This document shows, piece after piece, positions 11,276 to 21,339 of a DNA stretch of 64,000 bases. Made by a program: the position numbers and the translations under genes. This DNA comes from Alisma plantago-aquatica (lineage: Eukaryota > Streptophyta > Magnoliopsida > Alismatales > Alismataceae): NCBI GenBank assembly GCA_963693085.1, contig OY856410.1:1330286804-1330350803 (forward strand), given 5' to 3'. The notes below the pieces were generated by a model. It was not told where the DNA came from. It did no database searches and was given only the letters and a program-made list of their open reading frames with translations. Within the stretch, counting starts at the first letter, position 1, and each line of letters starts with the position of its first letter.

Positions 11276-11411
11276 ATGGTCTCTGACAACAACTGCAGAA
11301 TTAATTCTTTAGCCGTTGCTAAAACAACAAACTTGTACCTAACGGCTAGTTAAGCACTTAGAAACCCCTAGAAAGTGTTTATAACGTCCTTAAGCACTTG
11401 TAGGACATTCC

Positions 11412-11419
11412 TATAAATA
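11412..11419 (+). promoter_or_regulatory. copia-1 LTR TATA box
   Basis: TATAAATA in the context CCTATAAATAGG. The same box at the same distance from the hairpin array is found in both copia-2 LTRs, which supports it as the LTR promoter. Confidence 0.6.
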
Positions 11420-12160
11420 GGACATGCCTTAGGACACCTAGATATACTTGCTTTTTACAATTGAGCAATCTTTGAGCATACATTGACTTTGTGCAACCTG
11501 TTTGTGAGAAATTGAGCATTGTGACAATTGGCTACTTCCCCTCTTAGCTCAAATTTCGTGTCTTATAGGCTATCATCTCCTAATCCACAGAAATCACATT
11601 CCATACACATTGGTTAGGAGATCTACACGCTTGATCCAGGAAAATCAAGCCTTGGGCTTCAAAGGATAAGTTGTAATTTCCATTTTCCTTCTTGTTCACT
11701 ATTATTGTTTGTACTCTCCTTGCTACTCCTAGGTTGGAGGCTGCAGATTGGAGAGGTTGAAAGATCTTCTTGGTGAAGAAGGGGACCTTGAACTACTTCA
11801 AGAAGGCTGGTGCAACGGGAGGTTACTTCTAAGAGGAAGGCTACTTCAAGGGGGAGCTTGGAGTTACTTCAAGAAGGCTACCTCAAGTTGGTGCATCTAC
11901 TTCAAGTGAAGGCTGTTCAAGGGGTGTAAAGAAAGTATTGTATTTTGTGTAAATCCTTGTGAAGGTAATAAAATTAATACTTTCAAAATCCCGGTTGGGT
12001 AAGCAACCGGGTAGTGGACTGACAACTTTAGTATTTGCTAAAGTTGGAACCACTCTAAACACCTGTCGCCTTCTTCCATTTTCAATTGTGGTTGATTGAG
12101 TGAAATAATTGTTAAAATTGTTTTAAAACTCTATTCACAACCCCTCTAGTGTTTTTCAAT

Positions 12161-12172
12161 TGGTATCAGAGC
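12161..12172 (+). promoter_or_regulatory. copia-1 primer-binding site
   Basis: TGGTATCAGAGC lies two bases after the LTR end and matches the initiator tRNA-Met primer site. Confidence 0.9.
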
Positions 12173-12205
12173 AGGCTTCAAGGAGCTCTAATCGAGTCTT
12201 AAAGT

Positions 12206-13126
12206 ATGAAGGGTGGTGGTGTCTACAACCGCAAACAAAAGAAAAATATGGAGCAATCTTCAACAAGTTGCAGTTGGTACTTAGGAACTAGCCACACAAC
12301 ACTTGGTTGCCCGTGGAGGTCAAAGAAGGAAGATACGCATAAAGAATGTCTTATTGCTACAATAAGTGAAGAAGAAGAAGAACAAAAGGTAAGCCTTTTT
12401 GATTTATCTAAAGAAGAACTAGTTGCTACTCTTGAAGAGACACACAATAAATATATTGAGTGCAAGAAGAAATTAAAGAAATCTAATAAAGAAAATGATG
12501 AGTTACATGTTAAGCTTCTTGTTCTTACATCTGAAAATAAAGATCTCAAAAAGGTTATTGAAGATCATGATATTAAGCTAAAATCTATAGAAGCAAATTG
12601 TAATCTTCTTTCTCTAGAAAAGTTAAATTTGCAAACTCAAGTAAATGATCTTCAAAAACAACCTGTTCTATGTACACATCTAGATTATGATACTATTGTG
12701 AAAGAAAGAGATTCCTTGTTATCTAATCTAGATCAAGAAAAGTTAGACATAAATAAAATAATGGATGAGATTGTTAAGTTGCAACAAAAAGTTAGTAGGT
12801 TGAATAACAATGATACACTTGATAAAATTTTAGATAATTCTTACCATCAAATTGGAAGGAGAGGACTAGGTTACAAGCCTAAAGGAAAATCTTATCAAAA
12901 GCCTAGTTGGGGAAGAACACAAGTGCCAAAGAGTCAATCTATGTATGTACCTAAAGGCACAAATACATATATACCCAAGAACAACCTAGACCAAAATTAT
13001 GGAAAAAGATATGAGGTTGATTCTATATGTTGTCATTACTGTTTGCGCCTTGGTCACTATTCTTTTTCATGTCCTTATAAGAAAAAGGATGTCGAGTTAG
13101 TTTGGGTTCCAAAACCTTTAAACTAA
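12206..13126 (+). CDS. truncated copia gag with zinc knuckles and coiled coil
   Basis: An intact 306-aa ORF starts 34 bp after the primer site. Near residues 20-34 is a degraded zinc knuckle (C-S-W-Y-...-H-...-C; the second Cys is Tyr here but Cys in copia-2). An Asp/Glu/Lys/Leu-rich coiled coil follows (about 55-210). Near residues 272-286 is a good CX2CX4HX4C knuckle (CHYCLRLGHYSFSC), then a WVPKP tail. This matches the middle of plant copia gag-pol polyproteins. The N-terminal capsid-like (UBN2) part and all enzymes are missing. The product could bind nucleic acid but could not drive transposition alone. The intact frame fits a recent origin or gag supplied for its own packaging. Confidence 0.8.
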   Translation: MKGGGVYNRKQKKNMEQSSTSCSWYLGTSHTTLGCPWRSKKEDTHKECLIATISEEEEEQKVSLFDLSKEELVATLEETHNKYIECKKKLKKSNKENDELHVKLLVLTSENKDLKKVIEDHDIKLKSIEANCNLLSLEKLNLQTQVNDLQKQPVLCTHLDYDTIVKERDSLLSNLDQEKLDINKIMDEIVKLQQKVSRLNNNDTLDKILDNSYHQIGRRGLGYKPKGKSYQKPSWGRTQVPKSQSMYVPKGTNTYIPKNNLDQNYGKRYEVDSICCHYCLRLGHYSFSCPYKKKDVELVWVPKPLN

Positions 13127-14143
13127 ATGAACGGAATTAAGTTGAGATTTGACCTAAACTGATTCTTGATATACAAATGTCATGTCTCAACAATCGAGCT
13201 CTAACTTGCAAAATTTTTGTTTTACTTGGAAGCAATTAACATCTCTGAAAACATTCCAATAACCTTGTCGGTCGAGAAGCGGTCGACCGAGAGAACCATC
13301 GGTCGAGAAATTGTCGACCGAGCAGGGCAATATTTCCAATCTGCAATAAAATCTGCTGAATGTGTTTTCAATTGATCAAATTGCTATCTATTCATTGTTA
13401 ATAACTGATGTTACATGTAAAACAAGTTGAAGACCATGTTTGAAATATAAATGAGATTATTTTTGGAAAATTTTATAAATAAGTTAAAACTGAAAATCAT
13501 GCTTGGCTCAATAAAAGAAATTACTGTTTCACATGATTTTCCTTAAGCATATCCTGATTTATTAACTAGAAATCATGACATCTAGCTTAAATGATCACAA
13601 TCATTGTATTTCATGGAATTATCATTGTATGTTGTTATTGTATAGTCATTACATCATAGATATGCTTTCAAAGAAGATGCTATGTTAGGACGAATATTTT
13701 TTTAATGCTTCAAATTGATATCAAATCAAATTACATGCAGATATATGAATGTTCAATTTGGAAATCTGCAAATTTGCCTCTTGGTTGAAATAAAATTTGA
13801 CCAAGGGGCGCTATGGTCGTAGTCAAAGTCAACCTAAAATAAGTTTGACACAATACTTTTCATACAATATTTGTTTTTAAACGGATATCTTTTTGAAATG
13901 ACAAAGGGGGAGAAATAAATATAAAATTTAGTATTTGTGCAAAACTCAATAAATGAGTTTCATAAACTCTTGGCTTTACATTGAAAGTTGCTATATTCCC
14001 TAAAGGATTGGATTTCATGTTCCATAATTCATGGGGAATAATAAGCACACATTTTATAAACAAGAGAAGAAATTTACAAAGGTAATCTTCAGGTATGAAA
14101 CTCACATGTCTTTATACTTTCTTATTTTATATTTAGGAAATGT
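13127..14143 (+). other. copia-1 internal non-coding region with one hairpin pair
   Basis: There is no coding signal. Two GGTCGAG/GTCGACCGAG hairpins lie at 13267-13322, at the same place relative to gag as those at 34422-34475 in copia-2. At about 13850-13880 the sequence passes from the equivalent of copia-2 position ~33925 directly to ~30985. This is where copia-2 has an extra ~2.9 kb including an accessory ORF. Confidence 0.75.
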
Positions 14144-14580
14144 CACTACTACAGAAATAGCATTCAGTGTCGCTTTTCTGGGCGTCGGTTATTAAGGAAC
14201 ACGGACGCCTTATATTAAAGGCGTCGGTTATTTAGAAGAACCGACGTCTATATTCAAATACCAGCCAAACACGGGTACCGCTTTGTATGTAGCGTCGGTT
14301 GTTTATACAAAACCGACGCATCATGTCATCCAATTTTCGAGCGAAAAAAATAATGTCACTTTCGGCATCGAGTCTGTAGTTAAAACACCGACGCTTATGT
14401 GCGATGGAAATTTGCTTGAAAAGTGTCCTTTTCCGCGTTGGTCGTCCTTTAATCACCGACGCTGAATGTGGTTCCCGCCAAACATTTTCACGAAAATATC
14501 GTCCAAATGGACGTCGGATGTTGCGAACGACCGACGGTAAAGATGTTTAGGCGTCGGTTGTTGTAAACAACCAACGCTAT
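14144..14580 (+). repeat. CACTA 5' terminal inverted repeat and subterminal repeats
   Basis: After the terminal repeat come about eight copies of CGTCGGTT or its complement AACCGACG, several as facing pairs that form hairpins (for example 14220-14248 and 14291-14319). In known CACTA elements such subterminal repeats bind the element's second protein (TNPA in En/Spm). Confidence 0.85.
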
Positions 14581-15110
14581 TGGGGAACTTCATAACCTTC
14601 GATCGCCCGACTCTTCCCCTTTCTTATGTTTCATTGCTACCCTATTTCCCTATTGCGGCGATTTCTCTGCTGCTGGTACTAGTTTTTCTCCAGTGCTTCT
14701 CTCCGGTGCCCCATCTCCGGCGTCCCCTCTCCGGCGCCCCTCTCCGACGTGTTTCTTCTCTGGCACCCCTGCTGCCCACCCTGCTGCTCCAACCGCCTGC
14801 GCCACCGCCACGCCTGACAACCGGCGCCGCCGCAACGCCTAGTGCCCACCTGCCTGCCACGCCTGAGAACCGGCGCCGCTGTACCCCCTTCTCCTTCTCC
14901 TCCGCCTGGCCGCTGCCTGCCTGCCACCGCCTGGCCGCCTGCCTGCCTGCTGCGGCTGACGCTCCTGCTCGTCGGAGTCACTACCGCTGGTTCTGGAGCT
15001 CGTCGGCCGCCACCCACGTACTCAACCAGCTCGACCTCACCCTACTCTTCTTGCCCAGGTACCTGCAGACCTACCCAGGCGCGAAATTGGTTCTTTATGT
15101 GCTGACCTAA
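14580..15110 (+). other. GC-rich leader segment of the CACTA element
   Basis: A 176-codon open frame rich in Pro, Leu, Ala and Arg codons lies just inside the subterminal repeats. It has no recognisable domain, and both strands are open because of the high GC. A possible splice donor (CAG|GTACCT) occurs at about 15057-15064. It is most likely a 5' untranslated or first-exon region driven by the element's terminal promoter. Capture of host DNA cannot be ruled out. Confidence 0.4.
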
Positions 15111-15663
15111 TCTGCTTGCCTAATCTGCTTGCACGAAATTGGCTCCCTACTCTGCTTGCTTAATGTGCCTAATCTACTTTAAGTGGTCCTAATATCATAA
15201 CATGATAGTTTTATTATATGATTTGTGGCACTTTAGGGTGTATATACATGCAAATTATATAAGTGATAGATGTTGGATGTTTGTCAAGGTTTCTTGAAGA
15301 TTGAATAAGTGATAGATGCTGGATGTTTATTTATTTCATCTATCCATGTTGCCTATAGTTTATAACATTGCATTGTGAATTATTGCATGTTTGAAACTAT
15401 GAAATTCTTGATTTATTAGATGATATTCAAGAAAACCCTAGTTTGATGAGCATGTTGTTAATCATGTTAATTATGATTCTTCTATATATTCTGATGTCAT
15501 TATATAATTATGTGATCCCAACATATTAAATTGAATTAGAATGATTTCATGAATTATAGGGTTTATATAAGAATGACAACACATGTATTTGTTGGCCTAG
15601 AAACCCGTCCAAGATTTACTCAGTAGGAGTAAATCTTGGATAGTCCCCAGTTTGGGACTGTTC

Positions 15664-15856
15664 TTGAACACCTAATCTCACTTAGGATGTAAGTGTATAA
15701 TGTGTATTGGGTTTTTGAGAAAATTTCGGTAGCATTTCCCCGTTTGTTCTCTAAGTACATATGTACTTAGAGAACAACGGGGAAATGCTGCCAAAATTTT
15801 CTTGAAAACTAAATACACATTATACACTTACATCCTAAGTGAGATTAGGTGTTCAA
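15664..15856 (+). repeat. long hairpin 1 inside the CACTA element
   Basis: Left arm 15664-15760 pairs with right arm 15761-15856 with no loop and only about eight to ten mismatches. The centre is ACATATGT. The hairpin is flanked by direct repeats of about 50 bp (15567-15620 and 15883-15937) that share TTGTTGGCCTAGAAACCCGT. It could be a foldback insertion or a source of hairpin RNA. Confidence 0.85.
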
Positions 15857-16063
15857 GGATGGGATAGGTGGTACACATTTATTATATATAAGATTGACAT
15901 CAAATGTGTTTGTTGGCCTAGAAACCCGTCCAAGATTGACTAATATATACTTGTTTCCTAATATATACTTGTTTAAAAGGTTAACTGATGTTATACAACT
16001 TTTTCTGAAAATATATAACATTGTTATATGTACTTACACTTTGTTAATACTAATATTGTGCAG

Positions 16064-16565
16064 TCTCTGTCTTCCCATAACAATGACTATGAATTGGGCC
16101 TCTATGTCAATGTTAACGTTCCCTATTGAAGAACAATTGGACATCATCCTATATGATCGTTCCTTAAACCAATTGGTCATACCCAAACATTGGCGTTTTC
16201 TAAAAGGAAGACACTACATGCCTGGTAAAGTGACCCTAACTTTTGGAAATTATTCACATGTAATCGAGGTTGAGTATGATTTGGCGGGAAATCTTGTATC
16301 AAAATCCGGTTGGCGTGATTGGATTGGAGAGCTGCATGTGGTCCGTTGGAATAGGCTTTTTCTCCGTCCAGTTGGCGATAATTCCATCAAAGTTTGGATA
16401 ACCAACACCAACTGCGAGACCCCCGATCATATTCTGCGGTATGAGCGCACGGCGTCGCATATCAGCTCAGACAAATCTAAATCTGAGGCCCCTATCAGTT
16501 CAGATTCGTCTAAATACAGTGAGGAGCTTCGTGACACAGCTTCATCATCAAAAAGAAGTTACTGA
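16064..16565 (+). CDS. second CACTA protein, possible B3-like DNA-binding domain
   Basis: The open frame extends left to 15849. A good splice acceptor (TTGTGCAG) ends at 16063 and the first likely start is ATG 16083, giving about 160 aa. Residues ~20-120 follow a B3-type pattern: IP..W..., PGKV.L.F, a V.V strand, G.L..GW..., L.....L.LR, then KVWI. The C-terminal 40 residues are rich in Ser, Lys and Asp. I infer the fold from the pattern alone. CACTA elements usually encode a second protein that binds the subterminal repeats, and this ORF, in sense upstream of the transposase, could be that. An unrelated hypothetical protein is the alternative. Confidence 0.5.
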
Positions 16566-16974
16566 TGCATGTAGGACCATGTTGGTGTAGTATTTAGTTG
16601 TCTATCTATCTAGACTTGTCTGTAGTAATAGTTTTTTTAATTATGCGCATGTTTAGGGGTACACCAACCCCTTTGTTTAGTTATTGTTATAACTAAAGTG
16701 TGTGTTCCCATGAATGGAACTGTAAGTTGCTACATGAATGCTTATAACTGAAGTGTGTGTTCCCATGAATGTTCCCATTTACATGATTACACTACTATTT
16801 TCTCATATTGTCTTGCCTAAAAAAAAATTCTTTTATTGTTTAGTCTATTTTAATACGACATACTTGCTTATATCTTTCTTAATGATGAACTGTAATACGA
16901 CATACTTGCTTATATACTTGTTTCCTAATATATACTTGCTTGTCTAATATATACTTGCTTTCTCTGATCATAGA

Positions 16975-19900
16975 ATGGATAGATCATGGATGTCCATTCG
17001 TAATCGTTGCACCCCAGAGTTTATATCTGGTCTTGATCAGTTTATTAGATTTGCCGAGGAACATAGGAAAAAACCTACAGATAGGTTCTACTGTCCATGT
17101 AGGCATTGCGGTAACAACTTGAAACTCAACACTGGTGAGGAAATCAAAAGTCATGTCATGTGCAACGGGATTGTACAAGGCTATACAGAATGGCACTGGC
17201 ATGGAGAGATTTCAAAATCGAATCCAGTAGATGTCAATAGCAGTGCTTGGGTGGAAGAAGAAATTGCCTCCGATGATGTAAATGTGAACGAACCAGTTCC
17301 AGCAGACATTGTTGATGCGATGCTGGATAGTTGTAGGGTAGAGCACACCGATCCACCTCCTATCTTTACAAACATTGTGCATGATGCTGAGATACCGTTA
17401 TACACAGGCTGTGCTAAGTTTACGAAGCTTAGCGCTGTGCTGAGATTGTATAAGTTGAAAGCTAACAATAGATGGAGTGACAAAAGCTTCACTGAATTGT
17501 TGACTTTGTTGAAAGAAATTCTTCCTGAAGGAAACGAGCTGCCAATCTCAACATACCAGGTAAAGAAAATGTTGTGCCCAATGGGAATGGAGGCCAAACA
17601 GATACACGCATGCCCGAATGATTGTGTATTATTTCAAAAGGACTATGTAGATTTGAAAGATTGTCCAAAATGTGGTGCGTCACCATATAAATTGACGACT
17701 TCGGGGGAGTCCAAAACTGGTTCTCCTGCCAAGGTGTTGTGGTATCTACCTATAACATCACGATTTCAACGCTTGTTTGCAAATCCGAAAGATGCGAAGA
17801 ATTTGAGGTGGCATGCAGATGTTAAGAAAAATAATGATGGGATCCTACGACATGCGTCTGATTCCCCACAGTGGAAGAAGATTGATGTATTGTTCCCTGA
17901 ATTTGGTGAAGAAGTCAGGAATCTAAGACTTGGGCTTTGTACAGACCGGATGAATCCATACGGGACATTGAGCAGCCAACATAGCACTTGGCCAGTCATG
18001 CTTGTTATATACAATCTTCCTCCCTGGCTGTGTATGAAAAATAAGTACGTTATGTTGTCATTGTTGATATCGGGCCCTAAACAACCCGGAAATGATATCG
18101 ATGTTTATCTTGAACCTTTGATTGATGACTTAAAGAAACTTTGGGCTGAAGGTGTGATGACCTATGATGCTTCAGCAAGAGAGACATTTCGTTTGCATGC
18201 TATGTTGTTTTGCACTATTAATGACTTTCCGGCATATGGGAATTTGTCTGGATATAGTGTCAAAGGAGCTAAAGCGTGTCCTATATGTGAAGAAAACACT
18301 GATTCAATAAGACTAAAATATGGCGGCAAGACTGTATATCTTGGTCATCGAAGGTTTCTTTCAAAATTCCATCCGTATCGTAGGAAGCGCAAAGCATTCA
18401 ATGGATGGAATGATGAACGGAGTGCACCTAAACCTATACCAGGGGATGTTGTTTATGAAAGAGTAAAAGACATTGTCAATGAATTTGGTAAGAAATCACA
18501 ATGTAGTATGGCCACACGGAGTGACAATTCTTCATTCAAAAAGAAGTCAATATTTTGGGATCTTCCTTATTGGAGTTCTTTGTCAGTCAGGCATTGTATC
18601 GATGTAATGCACGTTGAGAAAAATGTCTGTGATAGCATCATTGGTACTCTATTAAATATACCAGGTAAGACTAAAGATGGGATAAAATCCAGACTGGACC
18701 TACGTGAAATGGGAATAAGGTCAGAATTAACAGAATTACGTGAAATGGGTAATAAAAGAACATACTTACCTCCCGCTTGTTACACGTTGTCTAGAAAGGA
18801 GAAGAAAACTTTTTGTGAATGCTTGGTAAATGTTAAGGTGCCACATGGTTACTCATCCAACATCCGTAGATTGGTATCAATGAAAGATCTGAAGTTGATA
18901 GGTCTTAAATCTCATGATTGTCACACTCTAATGCAACAAATATTGCCCGTGGCAATTCGATCTATATTGCCGAAGCATGTAAGGTTTGCAATTACCAGAC
19001 TTTGTTTCTTTTTCAACAGTCTATGCAGCAAAGTTATTGACCCTGATACTCTCGATAATTTGCAAAGAGAAGTGGTTGTTACCCTATGTCAGCTTGAGAT
19101 GTATTTCCCTCCTTCGTTCTTTGATATCATGGTACATCTTGTTGTCCACTTGACTAGGGAAGTGAAAATCTTGGGACCGGTTTTCTTGCATTGGATGTAT
19201 CCCTTTGAACGATACATGAGCGTTTTTAAAGGTGATGTTCGAAACCGTTATCGTCCTGAAGGGAGTATTATTGAAGTTTATGTGGCGAGAGAGGTTATGG
19301 ATTTCTGCAATGACTTTCTCAGTGGTAATGACACTCCTGATAATGACAAGAATATTGAGGAGGGCAAAGGAATTTTGGGATCACGGGTGAAAGTAATCAG
19401 CCGTGAGCAGTTGGAACAAGCTCACTTGTATATTTTACATAATATGGACGAAGTGAGTGTTTATATCGAGGAACATACCAATTTCATAAAGAGACAACAT
19501 CCTCGAGCAAGTTCAATGTGGCTTGCTAGAGAGCATAATAAGACTTTTACTAAGTGGTTTGAAGATAAAGTCTTACATCAACTATCTCAAACACCAAATG
19601 ATATTACAGAAACTATCAAATGTCTCGCCTTTAAACCAAAACCGAATGTTATGTCTTATGAAGGGTTTGACATTAATGGATTCACATATTACACAAAGCG
19701 CCAAGATGATAAGAGTGTCGTCCAAAATAGTGGGGTCACTCTTCAAGCGTCAACTATGTACTTTGCAAGTGCAAAGGATAAGAGTCCACGTGAAGCTAAA
19801 ATGTCATATTATGGTGTCATTGAAGACATTTGGGAGTTTGACTACATAGATTTCAATATTCCGCTCTTTAAATGTAATTGGGTTGATAACACCAAAGGAG

Positions 19901-20223
19901 TTATAGTGGATGAATTGGGTTTCACTTTGGTGAACTTTGAAATGATTGGCAAGAAGGTTGAACCATTCATATTGGCATCACAGGCAAAACAAATATTCTA
20001 TATCGATGATCCTGCAAATGATAAATGGTCGGTTGTTCTTCATGGTAAAAGACAGTTCATTGAAGATCCTATAGATGAAGAAGAGTACTATGATAAGTAT
20101 GATGGCTCCAGTCCATTCTCAGTTGGGTTGCCAACTCCACAAAATATTGAAGCTAATGATGACTTATATGTGCGCGGAGATCACAATGAAGGATTGTTAA
20201 TTGATAAAAGATCACAATTTTAG
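16975..20223 (+). CDS. CACTA transposase (TNP2 family), intact
   Basis: A 1082-aa ORF with no internal stop starts at ATG 16975, two bases after an acceptor-like ATCATAG. Domains in order: transposase-associated domain (~2-80) with the CPCRHC cysteine cluster; TNP2/Transposase_21 core (~170-480) with LGLCTDRMNPYG near 317; the HCIDVMHVEKN segment near 540; DUF4218-like region (~640-760) with PPSFFDIMVHL and MYPFERYM; DUF4216-like domain (~925-1025). All are standard for plant CACTA transposases, which cut and paste by binding element ends in the nucleus. The residue after Asp in the TDRMNP motif is Arg; Gly is more usual there, which may affect activity. Domain names are assigned from memory. 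Confidence 0.95.
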   Translation: MDRSWMSIRNRCTPEFISGLDQFIRFAEEHRKKPTDRFYCPCRHCGNNLKLNTGEEIKSHVMCNGIVQGYTEWHWHGEISKSNPVDVNSSAWVEEEIASDDVNVNEPVPADIVDAMLDSCRVEHTDPPPIFTNIVHDAEIPLYTGCAKFTKLSAVLRLYKLKANNRWSDKSFTELLTLLKEILPEGNELPISTYQVKKMLCPMGMEAKQIHACPNDCVLFQKDYVDLKDCPKCGASPYKLTTSGESKTGSPAKVLWYLPITSRFQRLFANPKDAKNLRWHADVKKNNDGILRHASDSPQWKKIDVLFPEFGEEVRNLRLGLCTDRMNPYGTLSSQHSTWPVMLVIYNLPPWLCMKNKYVMLSLLISGPKQPGNDIDVYLEPLIDDLKKLWAEGVMTYDASARETFRLHAMLFCTINDFPAYGNLSGYSVKGAKACPICEENTDSIRLKYGGKTVYLGHRRFLSKFHPYRRKRKAFNGWNDERSAPKPIPGDVVYERVKDIVNEFGKKSQCSMATRSDNSSFKKKSIFWDLPYWSSLSVRHCIDVMHVEKNVCDSIIGTLLNIPGKTKDGIKSRLDLREMGIRSELTELREMGNKRTYLPPACYTLSRKEKKTFCECLVNVKVPHGYSSNIRRLVSMKDLKLIGLKSHDCHTLMQQILPVAIRSILPKHVRFAITRLCFFFNSLCSKVIDPDTLDNLQREVVVTLCQLEMYFPPSFFDIMVHLVVHLTREVKILGPVFLHWMYPFERYMSVFKGDVRNRYRPEGSIIEVYVAREVMDFCNDFLSGNDTPDNDKNIEEGKGILGSRVKVISREQLEQAHLYILHNMDEVSVYIEEHTNFIKRQHPRASSMWLAREHNKTFTKWFEDKVLHQLSQTPNDITETIKCLAFKPKPNVMSYEGFDINGFTYYTKRQDDKSVVQNSGVTLQASTMYFASAKDKSPREAKMSYYGVIEDIWEFDYIDFNIPLFKCNWVDNTKGVIVDELGFTLVNFEMIGKKVEPFILASQAKQIFYIDDPANDKWSVVLHGKRQFIEDPIDEEEYYDKYDGSSPFSVGLPTPQNIEANDDLYVRGDHNEGLLIDKRSQF

Positions 20224-20346
20224 AGACATGTATGTTTATACAAATGGTAAATGTTTTCCTTTTTCTAATTTATACAAATGCTAAATGTTTTCCTTTTTCT
20301 AGTTGATACAAATGCTAAATGTTTGCCTTTTTTATGACATTTTCAG

Positions 20347-20640
20347 ATGGCTGGCCATGATGAGAATGATGTTCATGATGAGCATGTTGTCCATGACGAG
20401 CATGGCGAGGATACCAATGTAAGTTCTAAAAACATATCCTGTATTTCTATAAAATTCATTATCTTCTAGTTATGTCATATATCCTATATTTCTATATTGG
20501 CCTAATTCAGTGTGTTTATTTTTGTCAAATTTTAGGTTGATGATGCACATGTACCCACTGAAGCACTGGAGCAACTTGATGCGCGGAGAGGACATTCCAA
20601 CTCGAGATATCATCCACCGTTTCCTCCTCCTCCGCAGTAA
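20347..20640 (+). CDS. small two-exon ORF downstream of the transposase
   Basis: After TTTTCAG, an ATG at 20347 opens an exon to 20418 encoding 24 residues dominated by His, Asp, Glu and Val. A GTAAGT donor follows at 20419, an acceptor ATTTTAG ends at 20535, and the second exon runs in frame for 34 codons to TAA 20638. The total is 58 aa ending in a Pro-rich tail. The splice sites make a real transcript plausible. It may be the truncated start of a TNPA-like second gene or an alternative 3' end of the transposase transcript. Function unknown. Confidence 0.45.
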
Positions 20641-20818
20641 TATCCTCATCTCTAAACGTTTCTCGTAGGATTCTGAACCCCTCCCTTCCCTCTACTACAT
20701 CAAAGCCATGCCGCAGTTGAACCCTTTCGCCGAGCCCTACCCGGCCAAGCAGGCGTCGCCTAAAGCACCACCGTCGTCGTCGTCTCCACCTCCATCGCAA
20801 CTTGCTGTGCTAGTCCTG

Positions 20819-21043
20819 ACAGTTTATCACCCCACATGCCTTCCTCCTCAGTTCCTGCCGCTAGACGACCACACAATGGATCCAAGAGGATTGTAGGCGT
20901 TCACCAAAGACTATAGGCTGAGTTAACTCAATAGTTAACTCAGCCTATAGTCTTTGGCAAACGCCTGCATATCCTCTTGGATCCATTGTGTGGTTGTCTA
21001 GCGGCATGAACTGGGGAGGAAGGCATGTGGGGTCATAAACTGT
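20819..21043 (+). repeat. long hairpin 2 inside the CACTA element
   Basis: Left arm 20819-20927 pairs with right arm 20934-21043 around a 6-base loop (TCAATA). Only about eight mismatches and one 1-base bulge are seen in ~109 bp. A stretch of 26 bases around ACACAATGGATCC is perfectly paired. Transcription across it would give a stable, nearly perfect foldback RNA suited to Dicer-like cleavage. Confidence 0.9.
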
Positions 21044-21339
21044 TAGATATAATTGGGATGTTGATAGTGATGATGAATGATACTTTGTAAATGAATGTTT
21101 TTGAATGTTAAAACATGTATTTGAATGATTCTATATGTGTGAACGTGACAATTGAATTGATGTCTGAATGTATCTACTTGTGTGAATCTTTTTATGTTAA
21201 TTTTGCAGGTTTGTGGCCTGTTTGTAGGCTGATATCAATGGATGTCGTAAACCTGCAGTTCAGAAAACTGAACTACAGGTTCTCATCCTGCTGACCAGCC
21301 ACAGCAGGCCTACAAATAGATTTATAAAAAAAAATAGAT

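Larger units (their letters stand above)
10736..12158 (+). repeat. copia-1 5' LTR
   Basis: It starts TGTTGGCTAAATGG and ends TAGTGTTTTTCA, 1423 bp. A hairpin array lies at 11077-11275, followed by TATAAATA at 11412-11419. The region 11740-11950 is rich in ACTTCAAG-type direct repeats, also present in copia-2. Confidence 0.9.

Noticed and set aside
10970..11292. Ser/Arg/Glu-rich ORFs over the copia LTR (also at 21965-22287, 30249-30640 and 36589-36980)
   Set aside because: They are translations of the CGGTCGAC hairpins, repeated in every LTR, not proteins.
14642..15017. Minus-strand GC-rich ORFs
   Set aside because: All frames are open because of high GC; the sense frame is the better leader or exon candidate.
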